Positions 12,601-27,500 of a DNA stretch of 64,000 nt are shown piece after piece. The notes beneath the pieces were generated by a model. The model saw only the letters and a list, made by a program, of their open reading frames with translations. It was not told the DNA's origin and did not search any database. Position 1 is the stretch's first letter; each line of letters opens with the position of its first letter. The stretch comes from Nissolia schottii. Taxonomy: Eukaryota > Streptophyta > Magnoliopsida > Fabales > Fabaceae. The DNA lies in the NCBI GenBank assembly GCA_003254905.1, contig QANU01011877.1, positions 102,994-166,993 of the forward strand, written 5' to 3'. The position numbers and the translations under genes were made by a program.

Positions 12601-15600
12601 GAAGAGAGAAGAGAGAAATCTACAATCAGGAGGATAAGATGTACAAGCCAAAAAGGAAACAGAAGGGAGAAACTATAAAACTTCTAAGGCAAGAAACACA
12701 ATTAGAAAGTGGAACTACAAAGGGAAACCAAGTGAACACTATGCACACTAACCATCATACCTTCTAGAATACTGAAAGCATGTATACTCATCATGGAGAG
12801 TCTGAACTTTTAAGTCGGGATGTTGAGAAATTATCTAACAAAAGAAAGTAATTCAAACTACAACACTTGCCATTGTAATGTAAATTTACAAAATGTCAGG
12901 CTCTACTATACCTTATATACTAGTGGTTCATAAATCCCTTCGGGTAGATAGGCCAAGGTTGTACCACTGTCAATTATTGTCCCTTTTCTGTCCCCTTGCT
13001 GAGATGCGTCTGTTGGCAGGCTAAGAAAAGTATGGCCAACTTGAACCGCTGTCATATTGACACTGTAGTGTGGCCTAAAACACATTTTTACATGTCACAC
13101 TCACACAGCTCAAAATATGGATTTTAAATAAAAACCAATGTCAAAACAGAAGAAGATAGACTCTAAGTATCAAAGTAAACAAAAGTTATTAGTACATCAC
13201 ATTAGCCAACATCCAGCAAAATAAGAAGTATGTACGTTTAACATAGATATCTATATTTTGTTTAGAACAAAGGTGAAAAGTAGTAGTGTTGTTTTTATTG
13301 GGTGAAGAATACAAAGATTAAATACCATTGAATGAATAAAAATATCAGAATATTCTTATCAATGTTGAATTTTATACATATATATGCCGTGTCTGTGTCC
13401 TGTATATTTTTAAAGTTGGTGTGTCCCCGTGTCCTGGGTCGTGTTAGTGTTCGTGCTTCTTAGGATGCCACTAATAAATCTAGCAGAAGCCACTATTTTA
13501 AACACAGAATGCAGCAAATCAAGGAAATGCAAGGCTAGAGATACATATGTTCACATCCTAAGAAAATTGAAACCAAATGAGATTAACAAAAAGGAATCAC
13601 CAGAAAACCAAGAATATATGATTAGAAATGTTAAGGCAACAAAAAAATGCAAGATTTGGTGATTTGAACACCCTACAATGTAGTTCAATATAGGTTCTAT
13701 GGTAAAATAGACTTCATGTCGATGAACAGAATAGTTAAGAAAAAGTTTAATGTAGCCACTACAAATCGATGGAATTTAAGCTTTGTTAATAATCTCTTTT
13801 TAACCATTGAGCTTATTGTAAATGATATTATCATAGACAAGAATTCAAGCATTTCAAAAATTTTCCCCCCATTTTTGGACAAATGAAGTAATTTTACAAA
13901 GCATTTATCTGGGTTAGCCTTCTTGTAAGAGTTAACACAACAATTTTAGGTGATCCATAACATAAATAATCCACAATCCCAAGTGTGAACAAGAAACCAT
14001 TCATATGTCACACTCAATAATAGAAGCTACATGTTCTACTTTGGCATAGTACAAATCATTAAATATTTGCAAAAAATGCAATTTGAAAATTCAAAGAAAG
14101 GCGTGATAAGAAAACTAAAAAGAATTTATCCCAACTGAGTAATTGATAACACCATAAGAAAAACTAATCCCATTCTAAAGTGTATTGAAGAAATAGCATA
14201 CTGGTCTGGTAATAATGGAGTCACATTCACTTTAGGTTGCACAACATGCCCAATAGCAAAAATACCACCTCCAGTTACTCCATTTAAGCAATGAGCAAAC
14301 ATCTTTTTCACTTTGCCTGACGAAGCAAGTTGCGAAATTATTGAAGAATTAGCTTTTCCAAATCCAAGTATTCCATCAAGAGCTTCTTCATTTGAAGAGC
14401 TTAGATCTCCAGATTGTCTAGCACCGCACCTGAAAAACAAAACCCTCATTTTAAATATGGAAGGAAGAAAAAAAGGAGTGGAAATAAGAACCAAAGGATA
14501 TAGTTCACTACACTGAAGAATCATCAGCAAACACCATTATAACACAAGTGCCTCTAAAATCACAGTTTTTTAATATTAGAAAAGGTATTGCTTGGAGAGT
14601 GCCCTAAGTTAAGGTGCTACATGTCTTTCTTTGTCACTGCTTCAATATAAATACAAGTTTCCAAATAAACTAAACCATTTTAGTTGGGGCATGTTTGATA
14701 AAACTGAAATTTTAGCGATAAAAGATGTTAAGCACTGAAATTGTATTAAAGGAAGCTATTAGCACTTAATATACCAAATAAGGATAAAATAAAGGAAATT
14801 ATTGTCATCTAATGATTTAAATAAGGAAATAGTTACTACTGATATGCAGTGACAGCCTACATGGCATCCAAAAATACATAATTACAGGCCTTACTGCAAT
14901 GAGAAAACTCACCCAAATATAACACTGCCATTAGCCGAGGCAGTTTCAAGGTCCCCAGATACTTGATCATATAACACAATGTCCTTTACAAAGTAACCTG
15001 CAGTGGAGCTCCCATCACCATATATCTCCAGGTATGGACAGGAAATAGTAGCATTGCATCCAGAGAGAAGACCCCCATTTATCTCTTTGCAAAATTCTTG
15101 ATCACAGGGAACTAGTTTACCAGAGGAGGACTCTTTTATGTCGTAGAGTGTAAGGTCCATCTTTGATACCCAAAAAGAAATTCAAATGTGAATAAGCGCA
15201 TTGTTGAGGCTGTACATGGTTCAGGCATAGATGTGGATAACAATACTCTACGTTCAAATTATTACATTAGATTTAATAATGAAGAAGTGGAGGGAATTGC
15301 TATGATACCCATTTTTTCCACTAGTTACTGCTACCTTGATAGGTTACCAAACATTTATTCATTGCTAAAATGCAAGTTTTCACAATGAGAAAGGTTTAAT
15401 GCATACCACTCTTTGCTTTGGAAAAAAAAAAAAAAAAGTCTCTATATTACAACTTTTCTAACAATTATCACTAAATGTCAACCACCATTGTCTTTCACTT
15501 CAGCTAAAAATTTAAATTTCAACAAATTGAATATTAGATTAGGTGTAGTGGAAGACAATAGCTAACCTGGCACATAACCAATGATGCCCTAAGATGATTA

Positions 15601-16472
15601 TCATACACCACCAAGAACAACCAGAGTACCCCTTTATGATTAGTTGGACAATTCTCCTATCTTGAGCTATCTTTCAGGGTTGAGTTAAGCCAAGTCTAAT
15701 CTCGATTCCAATATGATACCAGAGCTTCTACAAGCAACCCTAGGATATCTTATACCAAACCACAATGAACGCCAAACTTGAGCTAGCTTTTGGGTTGAAT
15801 TACGGTATCCGATCAAATCTAATCTAAATTCCAATAACTAGCAATCAAAAAATGCATGACAACCCTTCAAAGTACACAAACCTACAAAACATGGGTACCT
15901 AGAAACTCCAAAATGGAAATGGAGGTGGAAAACCAAGAAAAGAAAAAGGAAAAAGAGACATACACCAAGGTTACTTCTGCTGGGGCATTCCCTGCATTGG
16001 ATGCAATTAACCCACATAATATCACTCCCAGTATCCACCTGCAAATAATAGTCCTTCGAAGGAGTTCCAATCCCAATTTTCGCATAATAAAGCCTACAAA
16101 ACAAAAAACAAACACAACCACACAAAAAATATTTAAAAAAATTAATAAAAAAATCAATAATCCAAAAAAGAAAATTCCAAATTCTAATTCACCAATAACA
16201 ATCACTAGAAAACCAAATTGGAGCTGGAATTGGAATTGAGAAGCGGGAAGGAGAAGGTACCCGACGGCGTCGGGGCGGCCGGAGCCGCCGAGGGGGATGT
16301 CGACGCCGGTGAGGAGGGAGAGCTGGCGCCGGTAATCGTGTTCCTTGAGGTCGGAGAGGGAGCGCTGCTGGCCGGCGTACTTGTACTTGACGCTGAAGAC
16401 GCCGTGGTTGGCGTCAACAACGGTGCAAACCAGGAGGAGCATCAGCGACAGCGCCATCAGCATCGTCGCCAT
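9660..16472 (-). CDS. A1-family aspartic protease, secreted, possibly GPI-anchored (A36/A39-like)
   Basis: Ten coding exons, minus strand: 16472-16261, 16093-15964, 15160-14913, 14429-14202, 13074-12912, 12834-12761, 12061-11974, 11348-11273, 10820-10749, 9805-9660. All introns are GT-AG and the frame closes exactly (1437 nt, 478 residues). The start MATMLMALSLMLLL begins a signal peptide; an in-frame ATG at 16490 is less likely. The two catalytic motifs of pepsin-like enzymes are present: VDTGSD with Asp91 and IIDSGTT with Asp308. Cysteine-rich stretches after the first Asp are typical of plant atypical or nucellin-like enzymes. The last exon encodes GTVHLVGSHY and a hydrophobic tail ending at residue 478, as in Arabidopsis A36/A39, which act in pollen and ovule development. 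The GPI anchor is inferred. A TRIM retroelement lies in the last intron. Confidence 0.93.
10275..10540 (-). mobile_element. TRIM-like miniature LTR retroelement in protease intron 9
   Basis: A 266 bp element in minus orientation. Two 79 bp direct repeats (10275-10353 and 10462-10540) act as LTRs, each beginning TGTAAAGAGATATAAT when read on the minus strand. Immediately after the 5' LTR is TGGTATCAGAG (10461-10451), the standard primer-binding site for initiator Met-tRNA. A purine tract GATGGGGCG directly precedes the 3' LTR. The element is flanked by a perfect 5 bp target duplication, GCAAG, at 10270-10274 and 10541-10545. There is no coding capacity, so it is non-autonomous. It lies within the last intron of the aspartic protease gene, in the same orientation as that gene. 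Confidence 0.88.
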
Positions 16473-18519
16473 TTCTACGCAAATAATCATTCTCTTTCTG
16501 GTTTCTCTCTCTCTCTCTATGCAGAAGAGATGTTTGATTTTTCTCCTCTGCGTGTGTTTTTAGCTGACTGGGGAGTCTTCTTTCTTTTTAGAGTAATTGG
16601 GTAGCTTAGAATTTCAGCTTTTGAAATTTTATTATATTGGTTAAACAAATTTACTCTAAAACCACCACGCAAGTGTATAAACTTCAAAATAAAAAAGTGA
16701 TTTATAAAGCAATTTTACTAAATTAGTATTATTTAATTTTTATGGTTGCATTCTACTAACAAACTTGATTAGTAACATAATTAAAAACTGAGTGATACAT
16801 GTTGCATAGATAAATGAGAAAGACAAATGTTTCGAAAATGAGTGGGAGCATATTTAAGAGTTTAATTGTTTTATATTCATGATGTAAAAAAAAATTATAC
16901 TATCATTCAATTAAATCATTTTAGATGCATGAATTTTAATTAGTAAATGAGAGTGAACCATTTTTTTATTTATTTGACATATTTTAATTGCATAACAGTG
17001 TTAAAAAAGAAAAAGAAAACTTTATGAGTGTTTTTTTTTTCTTCATATGAAAATATATAAAAACGCTACACCCTTAAATAAATGACTCTCATGTAATCAT
17101 TCTTAAAAAAAGGGATGGATGCCTATGGAAGTCTTCGTTATATTGTATATCGTGAATGTATAATAATTAAATTTAAACTTCAATAAAAAAAAATTCTAGT
17201 ATACTTTCAGAAGATGTGGAACATTGAATGTGTGGTGGTAACTTACGAGTATAGCCAAACAGTGTATCACTTTGTGTGAATTTAGTTCGTGCTAGCCAAA
17301 TGTCATTCTAAAATATACAGTGATTAGACAAATATTTAGAGTTTCGATTGATCTTTTTTATTGGTTTAACAGAAAATTCATTCAAAATTTTCATATAATT
17401 GGGTAGTCATGGAGGCATAAAGGGAAATAGAGAATCCGATTGGGAGCTCGTGACAACGTGACGACACAACATTGTGCTTTTTAAGAAAACCAGGTCAGTC
17501 ATTGTGTAAGGACCCGTTAGGATACCCCTTTTTTTAAAAGTAGACAGAAAGCACTTTCTCTGTTCACAAACACACTTCTCTTTCTTGGGACACTAAGGCC
17601 GAGTGGGGAATTGGCCGATGAAAAAAATTGTTCGACGCATCATGATCCCCATACATTTACCATATTTTATAGCAGTATACATTTGCTCTCCAATATCAAA
17701 ATAAATGCATACTAGAAGAGGGGGGGAAAAATCAACTTACAAGTAAAAATAAGTGTCTCTTACTTTTAGTCGAAAGCTCCTTTTAATTTTTATATAGGCA
17801 ACATTGCTGTATAATAACCAGTTCTCGAAACACAGACGAGCCTAAACGAATAGTTCAGCGCGAGTACCCTCTACTGCGATGAACAAATCGAAGCTGAATT
17901 CTTCCCACAAAATATTACATAAATAAAGAATGAGCACAAATGTTTTACAACCCGCAGTAAACCAAACCAACCCTTTAGAAGCTCTGTATGGCCAACGAAA
18001 AAGGATCTTAAAAAAACAAAATTTTCTCAATACCAACTCTCATCAAAAATTACCAATACAGCAATTGGCCTTACATCCCCGTCTGTGACAGGCAACAAAC
18101 ATTACATAACTCGTATTCATGGAACAAAATAAAATTGGTACATGCCTACCTGGAGATTCGTAGAAGGAACCCCACGAAGAGGGAGAAAGAGAGTGGGAGG
18201 GGAGGAAGAGGGCCATGGCAAGAATGAGCAAATCCCTCCGAAGGATAGCCCCAAAGTATCAAACATTAAGCTCTTGAGAAAGTGCCAACTGCACAATTCT
18301 CTGAAGGTGAACCTACTCCCAAGTCAATGGGAACTTCAGTGCACAAAAAGCTCCAACCACTTCAAAACTGCAAACTTTTCGAGGCTCAAAGACCAATTGG
18401 CGGCCATAGAGCCAACAAATGCCTCAAATAAATTGGCAACCCTTTGATCCTTCCTAAAGAATGGGTAAAAGCTGAAAACTTGAGAATAAAAACAACACTA
18501 TTAATGTACATCCTGATCC
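16473..18519. other. Protease promoter side and importin 3' side, no gene recognised
   Basis: The first ~60 bases upstream of the protease start hold a CT run on the plus strand (GA-rich on the mRNA strand), consistent with its 5' UTR. The remainder is AT-rich, with the importin 3' UTR probably in 17800-18519. Short open frames here lack any recognisable domain. Confidence 0.55.
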
Positions 18520-21500
18520 TTAAGAAGCTGTGGCAGCTGATAACTTCTCCAACTTTTCCTTTTCAATCTCAGCTCTTCTCTGCTCAGCATGTTGGGCAAC
18601 ACCATTGGCAAGAGCTTGATAATTGAACTCAAGTGCGCGGGTTAGGTTCTCAAACCTCGATGGGTCTGATGATTGTATAACTGCAAGCAAAATTATTTGG
18701 AAGATTGTCAGACAACAGCAACAATGATGATAACGGCAGTGTTGAACCTCGCATTTTTTAACTTACTTTTGATTGAATCCACGAAGAAAACAAAAGGATC
18801 CACCTCATCAATTGGGGACTGCAACTCTTCATCATCACTGTAGTCATCATCTGAATCATCATCATCCTCATCATTGGGCCTGAATGACCTAGCCTATGGG
18901 CAAGAGACACAAAGGAAATAAATGAAGACCAAAAAAACCAACAAACCATGAACAGAGAATATATAAAATGTGATAAAAAATAAACAACTTTTTGAAGGAG
19001 GGAAATACAAAGATCTTTGGTTTTTCAAAATATAATTTTGAATCAATCAGACCATAGTTCTGAAAAATATACTGGATCAGCCAGCAAAACTGGAATGTCC
19101 CATATTAAGGCTCATACATAATGACTATTAAGATTCCTTTATTGCTGCGGGATTGTTAAACCAATTATCAAATGCTAGATTCAATTTATATATATGCTTG
19201 CATATGCTTTTTACGTACTCATATCCATACCTGTTCAGCCAACTTTCTAAGAGTGATACTGTCAGCTTCATCCCCATCCTCAGCACCAACTCCCATTTCC
19301 TTGTCAGAACCGTTGCCATCCTCATCTTCATCATCAGTTTGAAAACCATCCATATCATCATCATCTTCAGCTTCTTCCTCTTTTGCAGCTTCTGCACAAT
19401 GAGTGCATCAGACTGAAAGTTAGCACTCACAACTGAAGTTAAACCAATGTTTGCATGACCAAGAAAGACGTAATAAAAAAAAGTCAGCTACACTTCATGA
19501 ATATGTGATTGTGTCATCGCAAAGTTAAAAAGACAAGGCAACCATACAGACCTGCAACTTGATCCTTGTAGGCAACTAGAAGATCAAGAGTGGCCCGGAA
19601 CACCCGGCCTAAAGCCTCCCCTGGCAATTGATCAGCAGGGAGTGCAAGTAAAGATATCAAACCAAGGCAGCAAACTTTCTTGTCATGTTCCCTGCATGAA
19701 CGTATTGTTAGTTTACCAGAAGACCTGAAAACTGCCACAGAACTAGCTCCTATTGCTGGTTTGAACCACAGTTTGGAGACGAGAAATAGTGCATGAAAAA
19801 GGGGTATTAAAGGGATTAGAAAGGAACAGACCTTTTAAAGTTAGCACGCACGCCACTCTTCTTGACTTGTTGCAGCAAATGAAACCAAAGAGTGAAGATT
19901 TCTGATGCGACACCTAACTTTTGCAATATGCTGAGGGTCAGTGCTGCGTTGTAGTAAAGAGCATCTGCAATCTGAAAAAATCATCTATAAGACTGAATTC
20001 AAGACAACTAATCTCACATAAGGTTGGCAAACTTTATAATGGATCAACTGAACTTGTGGTCAATCAAAAAAGGCTTTAGAAAAAAACAAAAGAAACCTAG
20101 ATATTGTAGCACTCAAGGAATTGCAAACCATACGGACTAGAAGAACCAAGGCTTTGAATAGTACACCATTAGTACAAAACATCACCTATCCAATTTTGTA
20201 TGAGCCATCTAAGATGGAACCAGGAAGTTCAATACCAAAATTAAGGAAGTCCACACTAAAACTATTCTGCGAAGCTTAGTTAATAAAGCTCAAGATCACA
20301 AGGGTTTTAAACGGACAGTGAAAATGGAGCTAAAACAAGTGCAGCTACTGTACTTGTCAAAAACAATATAATCAAGGAAGCATCAGGGGCCAATTTCATG
20401 GGAATTCCATTCATTTATGTAATTATTAGATTACAACAAGTCAACAACGCCTTACCACTTGTATGAGAAGACATTTCAAATAAGATTTTTCAGTTCGGCG
20501 CAAGCGTTCAACTGTGATTCTGAGATATGGCTCAACCCAATGATCCACCTGTCCTCTGCAGTTCTGGAAGACAACTTCAATAAGCTTTGGAGCTGGCACA
20601 ATATCGTTGTCCTCCATATTTTTATCTGCCATGACCTACAACACGAAAGAGAGACATCCGTGTCAACAGAGAAATGAGAACAATCATTTTCAATCACCAA
20701 TCTCCAACCTAACAGGTAATGACTCAAGCCATAATGGAAAAGCAACTCACAGACGAGATCATATTCCACAAACTCTGTTGATAGTCAGGTTCTTTGCAAG
20801 CAAGGAAATGAGCAGTTCCTCTTGAAACATAGTTGTCCAGAGGAACCAAAATATCTACAAAAGTTTAAAGGAAACAAATAAACATATACCAACATGAAAA
20901 GTTACAAATAATGATGAAAAATCTCTAACCAATTTGAGATATACAAACAAAAATGCAAGGATGCTAGGCAAACCATCCATGAACATGTCATTTTTTTTTC
21001 CTTTTTCTTTGAGCCACTACTACCAAGGTTTAGAGAAATGAAATATATTGGGTATCATTTTGGGGTCATGTTAGGCTCACCCACTTCTGATGTGGCATCA
21101 AAGACTACCCTATGCTTCATATTTGACTACCTACAAATGTCGAATCTGCAGGGAGGGTTACCACCTAAAGGAAAGGAGGGTCATAGATTATACATGTAGA
21201 ACTAGCAAACAGAAGTGCTACAAAGGGGAAATTATATAAAACTGTACATCTGGCCAAGCTTAGTAAATGCCCATGATTTAATATATTATCTGGAGTTGAA
21301 AGACAGAACTCATCTCATTTGACCAGAAAACTGCCCACGTAATAAACCTAGTGAGTTTCTTTATTATGTTTCTAAGCTGATCATAAATGTGTGTGTCTTC
21401 AAGTAAAGCTTGAGACACCCACTATCTCTACCTTTGATATCGGGAAAGAAATGGCTCATCCACAAATTATCTAAATTATACACAAGGACATGAGTAAAGC

Positions 21501-24500
21501 ACCATACTTGGAAAAAAGTCAATCGCCCAATCTCCAAGTGCTTCCATCATCAATGGCCAAAGACTCCACATATCCAGTGATATTGTTGGGGAGAAAAAAG
21601 TCATGTATGATACAATCTCCAAAACTTCTTCAAAAACCTCTGTAGGAAAGCACAGAATATAACAGAAATAAGATAGAGAATTCAAGTGAAATTATAATCT
21701 ACAGACTATAGTCTTCATATACAATCTAACAATACAAAAACCTGTTTAAAATCCAGGTAGTAGGTGCAAGTTAAACAAGCTTAACCTGTTTACAGCAACA
21801 CATTATTTTACACAAATTGAAGGTTACTACAGATATACTAAGGCTAAAAGGATAACCACTTAACAAGTGTCCTAAATTCTTCTTGCAAACAAGAACAGCA
21901 TACACCCACCCAATAGTGAAAGGGAAACATAGCATAAATTCAGTTTCACAAATTAGGCATAAACCTTGAATCAGTTCCCTGACAAGTTCAATAACAGTTT
22001 TAGTTCTCAAAACCTAAACCTCAAATTTTAAACAGGTAAGCAGAATTTAGAGGGGCAAAGAGCTAACAACTACCTTTTGAAAGTAAAACATTACGAAGAT
22101 AAGAAAATTATAACAAATAAGAGGGCAGCAAGCACCCTTTTTTTTGGATAAAAGAAGAATTTCATTGAGAATAAGAGAATTACAAAAGATAGGAGGACAA
22201 GAGATCCTCATCAAATGAACAAGAACAAAACAAGAAAAAATTAACAATGAAGAGAAGTTTTCCAATCTCACAACATATCTGAGAGGGAAAAGATTGGGGG
22301 AGCAAGTACCTTGACCATCAGTTGTTAACATTCTACGCATTATGGGAAGCAAAGTTGGCTCAATCTGAACAAAAAGGTGAGGAAGCCTGCTCACTGATTC
22401 AAGGATTGTGCTAATAGCACGTAAACAACCTACTGCAGCCAGAGCACCCGGATCATCAGCTTCATCATCAGCTTCTGCAGTGTTCATACACCTCCAAAAT
22501 GCGGCTGCCTGTTAAAAAAAACAGTAAAATTGTTATTCTGCAGAAAAGTCCTAGCTCTCTAAACCAAGCACAATTTTCTTGCGGTTACAAATGGAACAAA
22601 CAATTACCAAATTTTGGCACAGCCCAAGTGCATAAGGTGCCATCTCTTCTCCAAACTTGTCCACAATAGTCTCCAAAGTAAATACAAGGTCCTCATTCTC
22701 AACCTCATTCATAAGTTTGAAAAACTCTGCAAATAATTTTGTTTATTTCAGCTTGTTAAGAAAGTCAAATAATGGTCTGAAACAAAGATAAAATTTTAAT
22801 ACACATACCGTCAAGGAGTTGAGGAAGAATAGGACGGATTTCGTTCAAATCTGCATCAAAACAAGGGGAAAAAAATATATGCATAAACAACAATACAACA
22901 TCAACCATATAAAAGCAAATATTTACTCAAATTATAATTACACAAATTGAAACAAAAAAAAATAAAATTAAATAGCACCTTTGCAAGCTTCAATGAAAGA
23001 ACGCAAAGCAAATACAGAATCAACACGAACAGGAAGTTCAGGATCTTGCATTCGGGATACAACACACTGCAGTGCCTTCAGGAAATTGTTCTGATCTGAG
23101 AAGTTAATATGGGCATACTGTCCTGCAACCCATGCCGCCTGTTTTTCACAGGAAAATATAAGTATAGCTTAAACTTTTTCAACATGCAGAAATGCAAATA
23201 CCATTATCATAACCATTGATTCAAATTCAATTTAGCCAACATATAGTCAAATCAAAAAATGAAAGTGCAAACTAACGCCTTATTTAATTAGAGTGAATTG
23301 GAGCAATCACCAAACTTGCAGAGGATTGCAAGGAGAGCCACGCGAAGAAAGATGAATATTTCGGGTTCAACATACACAGCAGCCAATATATTCTTATATT
23401 TGCATTATCTTCAGCTCAATTTCATTTCTTTATACCAAACCCTATAAATGAAGAGCAATCTCATTCATTCCGTAATTTTCCAATCCGGACCGACAAGTTT
23501 CCTGTTTTCCATTTTTTTCCATTTTAAAAACATTCTTATTGCTCCAAAAAGAAGGAGAAAAGGAAAGAAAGAGGATTTAGCCAACATGTGGATAGATGCA
23601 TGTAAAAACCAGTATAGGAGCGCATACCTTAGCCCTAAGGTGGCCAACAGGACTGTTGAACTCAGGAAAGACATGTTGCACTAACATACGCTCAAGTTCG
23701 GATTTGTACGGCTCAGTCTGCTTCAATTTGTCACAAAGTGCCCCAATAGCAAGAAGAGCACCATCTTTCTGTCTATAGGGCTTAAATTCCACAGAAGCTT
23801 CGTCATACCTAGTACCACAATAACTTAATATTGCAACCAATTATAAATCATTCATTCTTAACAGTAAGCAAGATATTTACCTTTTGAAAATTTCAACTAT
23901 GAACTGAATAAACTTTTGAAGATTTTCTTTCCCGCGTTTACGTACCAACTCACTCACAAAATCCATGGAAGCAGTCCTAGGACTATACAAATCTTCAATA
24001 ATGTCTGTAACAGAATATGAAGCTCTAATCAATCCCAGAGCAATTTGTTGAAAGATTGTTTATACATTTACACAACAATAATACTTACCATAGCCTTTTC
24101 TGACATATTCATGTGGATCTTCATCCCAAAGCCTTTGATCATTGTCATTAAAGCACATAAGGGGGAAGACTATCTCAAAAAGGAGGACATCAAGCCGAGG
24201 TTGTAGCAGAGTATACATGCTATTTCTTGAAATACTGCATATGTTAAAAAAACATTAGAGAATAAATTCCACAACTAACGTGGCAACTAATCAGTTAAAA
24301 ACAAACGGATTCAACATAACTCATTATATAGACTTAACTATGCCCCAAGTATCCGGACAACAGAAACTTATTACAGGGTCTGTTTGGAAATTTACAAATG
24401 AATAGATAATACCGAAAAGATACAGCAGATTAGTGCCTAGAAAACCAGGAAAATGCCCAAATTCGTTTCTATTTGTCCTAAAAGTCTGTTGAGAATACCA

Positions 24501-27500
24501 TGTAGCTTCGAAAGCTACCTAAAAGTTAAGGGACCCAGTGAGCTTAACAAACTCAACATTAGCATAACTAAATATGGAGTCCACATAAATCGTAATTATT
24601 ACCACAAATAGACCTGTATTTAATGAAAGGAAATTATGTATTTCAATTATATGAATCCACACTGCAATTAAGTTAATGTAAAATCAGAAAATCACCTGTT
24701 GCTTAGATATTGAAGAATTAGGTTTATAACTCTGTCGGGTAAATAGCCACCAACACGAATGACATTTAACAGATTTAAGTGGCACTCCAAAATCTTCCCT
24801 GCATAATGCTTCTGAAACATTTGAGCAAAGGCTCTATTTTCAGGGTTTTGCAGCTTCAAGTCTCCAAAACTGTAACAAGATAATTAAGAACCCACAGAAA
24901 TTATAATCAATCACTCATGCAGCAGCATTGCTCACATTCATCAATTGAAACTCCACACATAAAACATACCGAGTATAGAGCCTATTTAGAATGTGAACTG
25001 TCCATTTCTTGACTTTCCACCAACCCCACGATTTTCTAAGCTCAGGATCAACAGGCTGACCTTCCAAGGGGACAGGCCTCTCCAATACATTTAAAAATAG
25101 CATCATCCAAGCATTGAAGATATTTTGATCAAACAACAGCTTTGGGATCTCCAACTGAGCAAATAAAAAATTATCCACGAATTGAACAAGTCAATCATAT
25201 AAATTTGCATTGAGAAAAGCACCAAAATACGTGAGGCAACTGACAATGCTATCTCAATTGCAAGAGAGGTTCTATTTTTTTTTTCTTTTCATTTTTTCCC
25301 TAGTAATATCAAGGTTCAACCAAAAATGTAAGATTGTTGTGAAGACTATTAAAACACAGTAATACACAGACATCAATCAATACTTGAACACTGATCATAA
25401 AGTTGGAAATTTTTTTGGGTTCATGCCATAAAATTAGCTTTATAATTGACATGAAAAGGAATTTTCACTGCTACACAATCTACACTATGAAGATCATGTT
25501 ACTGAAGAAATATAAGCATCCCAAGATAACTTTATATTCTTTGTTTATAGAGAATTGATATGGGGGGCCAAAAGGAAAATCAACCAAAATATAGAAGATA
25601 AAGCGGTACATCCTCCTTCAGTAAAAAGGGAACACATGCTGCCTAGTAATAAACAAATCACAGATTTTACAGAATGACAGTACATAAATGCAAAATGCAC
25701 CTTCAGCATGCTTTGATCTACATTTATATCCATGCAGTAAACTCTTCATTTATGAAATACATGAGAAAAAACTTACATATATGGAGGACCAGAATATTTT
25801 GCAGATAAGCTTTATTAAATCTGCTACTTCAAGTGATGGATTAGTAATCTGGACAAGCCCATTAAATATGTTGAGAAGGTGAGGAAATGTCTCATCAACA
25901 ATGCGAGAAACCGGTGTCCTCTCCTCATCTGACTTGAACCTGATAAAACAAATAGCACAGTCATATTCATAGATATTGAATTATTTAAAAAACAAATAAA
26001 TAAAGTAACAAACAATTAAAGCCAACAGAGATTACTGCAGTCCAGAAAGAAAAGAGCCATGTCTAGCAGCTACTAAGAAAAGAACACCAAAAGACAGTAC
26101 TCTAATGGACTCCAATTTATAAGCCAAACTATAAACAAGAAGATGACGTAATACAGGGTATGGGCAAGAACAACATTCCAGCCCAATTTCTTTCAGTTAA
26201 AGTAAGATATATAGATGCAAACTTACTCATATTTTCTAGCAAGAATCCGCAATACAAATAAAGCACCATAGACTTGTTGTTGATCTTGTAGGCTTTGCTT
26301 CACCCAATCAAGAAGATGAGGCCACTGTTCAGGATAATCAGAATGTATAACGGTTTTCAGGCATTCACCAAGTTGTAACCTACAAACACAACATGTGAGC
26401 AAGAAACACAAGTATAATGGAAGCAAACAAACTACTGTTAATAAGGAGAATTAATCTACCACAAAATTGAGACCCATTCTCCCACTACGATGAAGAGATT
26501 CAAGAAGTTAACTAGCAAAATGCTCCAAAATAGCAAACATGTTGATACCAAACAAATGAGGCCTACGGCTCAAAAATTGTACCTCAGCAAAGGAGGAACT
26601 TGAGTTACAAACACCAGAATGTGATCCCTCACCACATCTTTATCACTCTGCAATATCTTCTGCGGGGCATCTGATTCAAGCCAAAAAGAAGAGTACCATC
26701 AGTAAAACAGACAAGGGATTCACTATCTAATTCCCACCAATGACAAAAACGCATACCAGAATCAAGAGGAGACCAATTCTTTGCAATGAAGTTCTTGAAA
26801 TGAATACTAGCAACTTGTCGCACACCCATGTCACAGTTGTTGTCTACAATGATTTGCAACAGCCTCACCAGATGCTGTGGAGCATACTGGAACTGTAGAA
26901 CACACATACAACTTAGATAAATTATCAAACTCAAAGCCCTATTACATTCAAAATTAGCACCAGTACCACAAAATTCTCGAGCTATATTGAGTAAAATACT
27001 AAAATCTACACCAACGCTTACAAGGAAGTGTTCATGGTCAAACGGGTCATAAAAAGCAACAGAATCGAGTCACACCATGCACCGCACCGAAATTCACAAG
27101 CTAGATTGTATGAAAACGGTCACCAATACCCAACAGACAACAAAATTGACACGCTTTCAAAGCCTACCTAGTAGGCAAACATCAACAATCACATACTCGA
27201 AGCAGAACAAGCAACGACCGATCACAGTTCATCAAACTAAAACACTATTACATTCAATCAACACCTAAAGTTCACAAGCTTATTGCTATAAATGGACACC
27301 GATATCAACAGACAACAATTCACCCGCTTCCAAAGTCTCCGGTACTTCGCAAAACACTTGAGCATAAACAACAGCAGCATCAACAAACACAGAACCGATT
27401 CAAAAACAATCGAAAAAACCGATCAAAATTCTGATCAGTATCTGAATTCTTTCATTTTTTTTCCAGAAATTAAAAAAGACTCGCACCTGATTCAAGCTCT

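Noticed and set aside
15838-16604. Several open frames overlapping the first protease exon, including a 202-codon frame
   Set aside because: The 202-codon frame is exon 1 read into its intron; the others are antisense or shifted frames. The spliced model with catalytic motifs explains the region.
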